In this document: positions 23,852 through 27,594 of the stretch, one piece after another
Position numbering within the stretch: the stretch's first letter is position 1
How the letters are laid out: every line of letters begins with the position of its first letter
Assembly (NCBI GenBank): GCA_030151245.1
Contig: JASLEF010000052.1
Location: forward strand, 1 to 27,594
DNA length: 27,594 bases
Direction of reading: 5' to 3'
Source of the DNA: Ignatzschineria sp.
Lineage (GTDB): Bacteria > Pseudomonadota > Gammaproteobacteria > Cardiobacteriales > Wohlfahrtiimonadaceae
The notes under the pieces: model-generated
What the model was told of the DNA's origin: nothing
What the model saw: only the letters and a program-made list of their open reading frames with translations
The model's database searches: none
Translations under genes and position numbers: made by a program

Positions 23852-24028
23852 TCAATCATCGCCTTTTCTTGGCACCTTAGTCTCGCAATCCATATTTTCA
23901 ATATATGAATTATTGTTAGATTGGACTAAAAAGACAATTTTAATATTTAGTTCACGCTCTTCTTCAATGAAATTCTGCTGAACTTTTCTTACTATTGCTC
24001 TCGCTTCTTCTGCTGTACTTCCACTCAT
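23852..24028 (-). CDS. Small paralogous protein of the islet (58 residues)
   Basis: A 58-residue hypothetical protein starting MSGSTAEEARAIVRKVQQN. AGGGGA lies at good spacing before the ATG. The N-terminus resembles the start of the gene at 25468-25713 (MGSNGITAEKACEI) and of the broken copy at 25282-25366 (MGGITADEA), so the three form a small paralogous family. After the TGA stop the same frame continues with CIKRTNRSLKLIIKAMI, which matches the tail of the broken copy. The stop may therefore have truncated a longer ancestor. Predicted largely helical and charged at the start, with no signal peptide. I do not recognise the family; similar short N-termini occur in phage-like small proteins. 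Antisense to this gene is an open frame that I judge spurious. Confidence 0.55.
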   Translation of the reverse strand: MSGSTAEEARAIVRKVQQNFIEEERELNIKIVFLVQSNNNSYIENMDCETKVPRKGDD

Positions 24029-24085
24029 AGTTATTCCCCTCTCAGTTTTAATAGAGCCAGAAATATAACCTATCCATATTCTTGA

Positions 24086-24928
24086 TTAATCTAATTTTTT
24101 AAGTCTTTCTGCCAAATCTAATAAATAATCTACTTTAGCTTTGTCATCTTCTGATATCGCTTTTGCTATTTCTAACTTCAAAGCTGTTAGCTCACCAGGC
24201 TCTGATTTATCCAATTCTTTTTTTATAGTTTCCTCTAAAGCGATATTTTTTGCCGTTTTTCTAATATGCCGCTCTCTAATTTTCTCGGAAGCATGTTTAT
24301 ACGAATATCTTATAAGTTTTATAAAAATGTAGATAATCCCTACAATAACTATAAAAAATATTACTACCATGAAAATACGTTTCTGGTTTTTAATTGCTAT
24401 ATCTTTCTCCAGCTCTTCCTCTATTTCCTTTAAATAGATCTGAGCTTCTTTAGTTTTAGTATCTAAAAGTACACTATAAGTCTTTACTAACAAGCCATTT
24501 CCAAAAACATCTAAATTAAAAGATATAATTCCTTTTTTATAATCTTCTGTTGGAAAATATGGGCTATTGGAATAACGCTTAGGATTAAGAGAAAAAACAA
24601 TATCGGTTAATGGTCGGATATGATTTGCATGACTAGGCAAAAAATCAATCCTATAACTTGCACTAGGTTCACCAGAACAACTTGTCGGTAAATTATAATT
24701 TGTAACGTAATTTAATGGCTCTAAATTAGTTAAAAACATATAAGTGTATGTACAAAGCTCAAAAATTGGTTGAATAACAATATCAATATAATGATCTTCG
24801 TATGAATCCTGGATTACCCAACCACCATCAGTAATTTGAAATTCTGGACGAATAACTTCTCTTTCCAATGTACTAGAAACGCCTAAATTCAAGAAAAAAA
24901 CAAGAATAAGAAAAAAACGAGAAAGCAT
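24086..24928 (-). CDS. Membrane-anchored protein of unknown function
   Basis: A 280-residue protein, strongly AT-rich in its DNA compared with neighbouring housekeeping genes. The first about 19 residues look like a signal peptide. An extracytoplasmic region (about 20-165) with two or three Cys (CTYTYMF, TSCSGE) follows, then a charged helix (EAQIYLKEIEEELEKD). A single strong membrane span (about 186-207, MVVIFFIVIVGIIYIFIKLI) is followed by a basic, helical cytoplasmic tail with coiled-coil character (ETIKKELDKSEPGELTALKL). The layout resembles a sensor or anchored scaffold, but no known domain is visible. The ribosome site is weak (AGGG). It sits in the islet after tRNA-Leu, between two small paralogous genes, and was probably acquired by transfer (inference from base composition and location). 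Confidence 0.7.
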   Translation of the reverse strand: MLSRFFLILVFFLNLGVSSTLEREVIRPEFQITDGGWVIQDSYEDHYIDIVIQPIFELCTYTYMFLTNLEPLNYVTNYNLPTSCSGEPSASYRIDFLPSHANHIRPLTDIVFSLNPKRYSNSPYFPTEDYKKGIISFNLDVFGNGLLVKTYSVLLDTKTKEAQIYLKEIEEELEKDIAIKNQKRIFMVVIFFIVIVGIIYIFIKLIRYSYKHASEKIRERHIRKTAKNIALEETIKKELDKSEPGELTALKLEIAKAISEDDKAKVDYLLDLAERLKKLD

Positions 24929-25063
24929 TTTAAAACCCTAAATAAAATTTAGAATAATTAATTCAAAAACATATTAATGTCAAAAGTATAAAATGAATTT
25001 GAACCCCTATTTACATTTATACCACTACCCATCATATCTTTATTATAAATAAAGGATAGATTC

Positions 25064-25255
25064 ATGACTAATTTAGATAAACAACTTAGGGGTCTTACTG
25101 TCGAGATCATCTGTGATTACTGCAAAACCAATTACCAGATTAGATTGACTGGATTTGGCGGTACTTATATTTGCGAATGTGGCTTTACTATTAAAACGAC
25201 AGACCATAATAAAATATCAATGTGTCATTATAACTATACAAAATACGTTCATTGA
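25064..25255 (+). CDS. Small zinc-ribbon-like protein
   Basis: A 63-residue protein with Cys pairs spaced like a zinc ribbon: IICDYCKTNYQI (CxxC) and TYICECGFTI (CxC) about 20 residues apart, plus a further Cys/His near the end (SMCHYNY). It would be a cytoplasmic metal-binding or nucleic-acid-binding protein if the fold is real. AAAGGA lies 8 bases before the ATG, and a weak TTTACA box lies about 55 bases upstream. It is the only plus-strand gene of the islet. Small zinc-ribbon proteins of this size are frequent in phages, where some regulate translation. Family not recognised; a real gene is likely but not certain. Confidence 0.55.
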   Translation: MTNLDKQLRGLTVEIICDYCKTNYQIRLTGFGGTYICECGFTIKTTDHNKISMCHYNYTKYVH

Positions 25256-25281
25256 AAAAGCCCCTTTCAGAGTAATAGAGG

Positions 25282-25366
25282 TTATATCATGGCTTTCATG
25301 ATGCGTTTTAAGCTTCGATTCACTTTCTTAGCCATAGCTCGCTTCATCAGCTGTAATTCCACCCAT
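25282..25366 (-). pseudogene. Frameshifted copy of the islet's small paralogous gene
   Basis: From an ATG at 25364-25366, with a GGGGGGA ribosome site upstream, the frame reads MGGITADEASYG and stops. Shifting by one base restores AMAKKVNRSLKRIMKAMI down to a TAA at 25282-25284. The start matches the genes at 23852-24028 and 25468-25713, and the tail matches the sequence after the TGA of the former. This is best read as a degraded third copy. Programmed frameshifting is a remote alternative. Confidence 0.6.
25288..25334. repeat. Short duplicated segment, copy 2
   Basis: Partner of 23793-23840; it forms the 3' end of the frameshifted small gene. Roughly three quarters of aligned bases agree. 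Confidence 0.65.
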
Positions 25367-25467
25367 AACTGTAATCCCCCCTAAAAAACCCGCCGAGGCG
25401 AGTTGTTAATTTTCAAATTGTAACTTTAGTTTTAGCACCAGCTAATAACTAAGCTATGAGATGAGCT

Positions 25468-25713
25468 CTAATCAACAACATCCCCAGATGCAACTCTAAA
25501 CCCTCTTCCCTTTAGATCTTGAGTTATCAGCTCTAATTCATCCACACTCATGTTTTCCTTTAAAAAAGACACTAGCACCGATAAGCCATTCTCTTTCACT
25601 TTTGATTCAATAGATCTATTTATACGCTCAAGCTCTTTTTTGACTACTTCAGGCATTTCACTGCTTCTCGTTATCTCGCAAGCCTTTTCTGCTGTAATAC
25701 CATTGCTACCCAT
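25468..25713 (-). CDS. Small paralogous protein of the islet (81 residues, intact copy)
   Basis: An 81-residue hypothetical protein. The frame opens five codons earlier, but the ATG at 25711-25713 is preceded by a near-perfect GGGAGGTG at 5 bases, so I start there. It begins MGSNGITAEKACEITRSSEM, continues with a helical, charged segment (ELERINRSIESKVKENG) and ends with LITQDLKGRGFRVASGD. The layout of a helix, INRSIE...ENG, then L..RGFRV resembles many small phage or plasmid proteins of unknown role, but I cannot name one. ITAEKA and the NRSI/NRSL block are shared with the two related loci at 23852-24028 and 25282-25366. No membrane span or signal peptide. This is the only apparently complete member of the trio. 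Confidence 0.65.
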   Translation of the reverse strand: MGSNGITAEKACEITRSSEMPEVVKKELERINRSIESKVKENGLSVLVSFLKENMSVDELELITQDLKGRGFRVASGDVVD

Positions 25714-26000
25714 ACTTACACCTCCCATTAAAAGTGCAATAAATGGAATCCTACTCTGGCGTTACTTTGTTAATGAATTCACTTGTGATGATCTATTCAA
25801 GCGAGCCCTATTGAGAATATCTGTATTGTGCTCACGAGCACGTTTTTCGACAGATGTTTAGATCGCTTTTTTTGTGCTTTCTTCTACTCCCTGACATTTA
25901 TCCTTCTTTCTTCCTCATTGAGTGGTAAAATATCCTGATCTAAAGTCGTAACATTTACCGTTATGCTTTAGCTTTTACCAATCATGATTAGTGAGGTTTT
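25714..26000. other. Region before ecotin with broken reading frames
   Basis: 287 bases upstream of ecotin. The minus strand has charged, protein-like stretches (SVEKRAREHNTDILNRARLNR from 25857 down; PLNEEERRINVRE nearer 25940), separated by stops and in different frames, which suggests a decayed gene. The plus strand holds a small hairpin GTGCT-CACG-AGCAC followed by GTTTTT (25828-25847). The ecotin promoter must lie in the last 80 bases; no clear box pair is seen. Confidence 0.35.
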
Positions 26001-26474
26001 ATGAAATTATCCAAATTATTAATGGCAATCTCCGGTTCTATGCTTATCTCTGTTGCAACTGCAAACACGACTGATGTTTTAAAACCATTTCCCGCGGCTG
26101 AAGCTGATGAAACTCGCTACGTGATCGAATTACCACAATTAGCGGATGAAGATGCGGTTAAAGTTCAACTCATCGCTGGTAAAACCATTGAAGTTGATTG
26201 TAATGTTCAACGCTTTGGCGGCGAAATTAGCGAACAAGACCTTGAAGGTTGGGGATATAACTTTTATAAAGTTTCAGAATTAACCGGCCCGATGTCCACC
26301 ATGATGGCTTGTGAAGATGAGAGTAAACACGATGCATTCGTGAGCATGAACGATATGCCTCTTATTCGCTACAATAGTAAATTACCAATTGTGATCTATG
26401 CGCCTAAAGATGTCGAAGTAAAATATCGTATTTGGCAAGCTGATGTCTTAGAGATGAAGGCTTTAGAAAAATAA
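26001..26474 (+). CDS. eco: Ecotin, periplasmic serine-protease inhibitor
   Basis: A 157-residue ecotin, a dimeric periplasmic inhibitor of trypsin-fold serine proteases such as trypsin, chymotrypsin and elastase, including host enzymes. A Sec signal peptide (about residues 1-21, ending VATA) precedes the mature part. Strong family matches are VIELPQLADEDAVKVQLIAG, VDCNVQRFGG, LEGWGYNFYKV, STMMACED with the reactive-site Met, YNSKLPIVIYAP and EVKYRIWQA. The two Cys (in EVDCN and MMACE) correspond to the conserved disulfide. GTGAGG lies before the ATG. It is monocistronic with a terminator at 26514-26539. Broad-range inhibition is typical of ecotins with Met at the reactive site. Confidence 0.95.
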   Translation: MKLSKLLMAISGSMLISVATANTTDVLKPFPAAEADETRYVIELPQLADEDAVKVQLIAGKTIEVDCNVQRFGGEISEQDLEGWGYNFYKVSELTGPMSTMMACEDESKHDAFVSMNDMPLIRYNSKLPIVIYAPKDVEVKYRIWQADVLEMKALEK

Positions 26475-26513
26475 TAAGCTGCAGTCATCAAGCATTCAGA
26501 TATAGAAATATAG

Positions 26514-26539
26514 AAAGCGATCTTTTAATAGATCGCTTT
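26514..26539 (+). terminator. Terminator of ecotin
   Basis: A 10-bp stem AAAGCGATCT / AGATCGCTTT with a 6-nt loop and a T6 tail, 40 bases past the ecotin stop and between convergent genes. Confidence 0.88.
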
Positions 26540-26562
26540 TTTCATGCAAGGTATTCAAACTA

Positions 26563-27150
26563 TTATTTTGAAACTACGGCATCTTTTATAATGAAAAGAC
26601 ATCTGCCATTACTCGCTTTTTTAATTTCGGTTAGCGCCCCTTCAAATGAGATCAACTGCCCGGTACCAAATAGCAATGTCTCTTGAACGTGCTTAAAGCT
26701 TACTCCAAGGCTAACCTCTTTATCCGCATCTATCATTACCATGCTTCCCTCATCACTATATTTTGTACTATGAGATAGACTCGTCACTCTCCCTCTAAAA
26801 GAGGTATTTTGCCCAAGCCACTTTGTATTCGCACTGCTTCGGTTAGCTTTCCAGTCATTACAAATTTGTGAAGTAGAACCCTCTACGAGTACCTTTTTAG
26901 GTTCTATCGAAGGAAGATCGCTTTTTTCTAACTCGGCGGTCTTACTCTCCTCAATCATCGCTAGAACTTCAGGAACCTCTTCAATCTGACGATTCTCATT
27001 TTCCTCTTTATCTTCCGTCTCCATCTTAGATGCGACCAATTTTGGGGTTGCTGAGGGTCGTGTATCTAATCCCTCATTTACAGTTTTACAACCCACCAGT
27101 AACACTGCGATCATAAACGCTAATAGCGATTTAACATTGATTAATTTCAT
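26563..27150 (-). CDS. Lipoprotein with OB-fold-like C-terminal domain
   Basis: A 195-residue lipoprotein. The signal peptide ends in lipobox LLVGC (Cys21). Residues about 25-90 are a Glu/Lys-rich, probably disordered spacer. The C-terminal about 95 residues contain QICNDWKANRSSANTKWLGQ, FRGRVTSLSHSTKYSDEGSM, and GQLISFEGALTEIKK...CLFIIKDAVV, a pattern of strands with a GQ.xxFxGxV motif like the tRNA_anti-like/OB-fold proteins. Two Cys flank this domain and may pair. The Lys after the lipobox Cys gives no clear inner-membrane retention signal. Binding partner unknown. It is convergent with ecotin and divergent from the gene at 27376. No strong ribosome site is visible. Confidence 0.78.
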   Translation of the reverse strand: MKLINVKSLLAFMIAVLLVGCKTVNEGLDTRPSATPKLVASKMETEDKEENENRQIEEVPEVLAMIEESKTAELEKSDLPSIEPKKVLVEGSTSQICNDWKANRSSANTKWLGQNTSFRGRVTSLSHSTKYSDEGSMVMIDADKEVSLGVSFKHVQETLLFGTGQLISFEGALTEIKKASNGRCLFIIKDAVVSK

Positions 27151-27375
27151 TAGGTATCACGGCTCTCAAGGCGCCTTAAAATAAACAATAGCCATCATTA
27201 TATCGAAGATATTCTACTCGTGTGAAGTTAAAGACCATCCTCTATCCCCTACCACCACACAAGCGCTTTTTAGAGAATCGGTAAGACTACAATGAATCGA
27301 AAAATAAAAATAATCTATAATCATTCCCATTTTAAAAATTTAATAACTACGTAAGTCATGATGGGGGATTCTTCA

Positions 27376-27594
27376 ATGGCTGTAATTAAGTTCAAACATC
27401 TCTATACACTCCTCTTATTAAGCTTACTACTGATAGCACCAATTTTCTCTCAGACACTATCTGAACACGAAGTTAAAGCTCGCATAATAAAAGAATCTAT
27501 CGCGAGCTATCGGGGTCAATGTCCTTGCCCTTATCATAAAGCTCGAAATGGTAGCCAATGTGGAAGACGGAGTGCTTATAGCAAACCCGGCGGA
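27376..27594 (+). CDS. Secreted Cys-rich protein, 3' end outside the window
   Basis: A partial gene of 73 codons running off the window end. A signal peptide (about residues 1-28, hydrophobic core YTLLLLSLLLIAPIF) is followed by EVKARIIKESIASYRGQCPC and then PYHKARNGSQCGRRSAYSKPGG. The CPCPY...CGRRSAYSKPGG pattern recurs in small secreted proteobacterial proteins that I remember only as uncharacterised. The ATG at 27376 has GGGGGA 7 bases upstream; in-frame ATGs at 27358 and 27361 are weaker choices. Cys residues suggest an oxidised periplasmic or exported location. The function cannot be read. Confidence 0.7.
   Translation, partial: MAVIKFKHLYTLLLLSLLLIAPIFSQTLSEHEVKARIIKESIASYRGQCPCPYHKARNGSQCGRRSAYSKPGG

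Noticed and set aside
23796..23981. Plus-strand open frame with a GAGGAGGAG ribosome-like site, starting MAFMINFKLL
   Set aside because: It is antisense to the small paralogous gene at 23852-24028. The duplicated segment at 25288 keeps the minus-strand peptide pattern (NRSLK..I.KAMI), while the plus-strand reading there gives an unrelated short end. The purine run is the complement of a Pro-Pro-Arg codon stretch.
25550..25861. 103-residue plus-strand open frame over the small gene at 25468-25713
   Set aside because: Antisense to a gene with a near-perfect ribosome site and paralogues; the plus-strand frame has none.
23620..26672. Second copy of the tRNA-Leu end (CGGTACCAAAT at about 26660-26670) as an attachment site of an integrated element
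   Set aside because: The 11-base match lies inside an intact lipoprotein gene and would place ecotin in the element. No integrase is present. A chance match is likelier, though the islet itself may still be mobile in origin.
1..27594. CRISPR array
   Set aside because: No series of equal-length direct repeats with regular spacers occurs anywhere in the window.

Overview
The window looks like a piece of chromosome from an AT-rich gammaproteobacterium. ZipA, RelA, Hsp33, UbiX, MutS, ecotin and a TrmO-type tRNA methyltransferase all read as gammaproteobacterial versions. A Cardiobacteriales-like lineage (Ignatzschineria/Wohlfahrtiimonas type) is my guess; no rRNA or other lineage marker is present to test it. 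Most genes are on the minus strand. mutS, a DsrE-like gene, an esterase, ecotin and a few small genes are on the plus strand.

Left part (1-6104, minus): two tandem, related small membrane proteins are followed by a five-gene operon, read from the right: metN - metI - acyl-CoA-dehydrogenase-like flavoprotein - two diverged MetQ-type lipoproteins. A terminator at about 970-991 closes it. This is a methionine/sulfur-compound uptake system with two binding proteins for one permease and an embedded flavoenzyme that lacks the usual acyl-CoA dehydrogenase glutamate motif.

Core part (6105-22426): relA (stringent response), a DsrE-like protein, trmO next to ligA, zipA, an RDD membrane protein, ubiX, hslO overlapping a TerC/CBS membrane protein, then divergent mutS and a ybfF-like esterase. 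These are housekeeping genes for (p)ppGpp synthesis, tRNA modification, replication and mismatch repair, division, ubiquinone cofactor synthesis and redox chaperoning. The 737-base gap between mutS and the esterase carries tandem terminators and a diverged repeat. A 65-base part of that repeat recurs on the other side of the esterase.

Right part (22660-27594): an SDR protein whose catalytic Tyr is replaced by Phe, then a tRNA-Leu(CAA) with a clear promoter and terminator. Beyond it lies a short AT-rich accessory islet (about 23640-25990). The islet holds a family of very small paralogous proteins (one intact at 25468-25713, one short at 23852-24028, one frameshifted at 25282-25366), a membrane-anchored unknown protein, and a small zinc-ribbon-like protein. 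No integrase or transposase is visible. After the islet come ecotin (periplasmic serine-protease inhibitor), an OB-fold-like lipoprotein, and the start of a secreted Cys-rich protein cut by the window end.

No CRISPR array, rRNA operon, intact insertion sequence or replication origin was seen. The least explained material is the small-protein islet next to tRNA-Leu, the repeats around the esterase, and the MetNI operon with two binding proteins.
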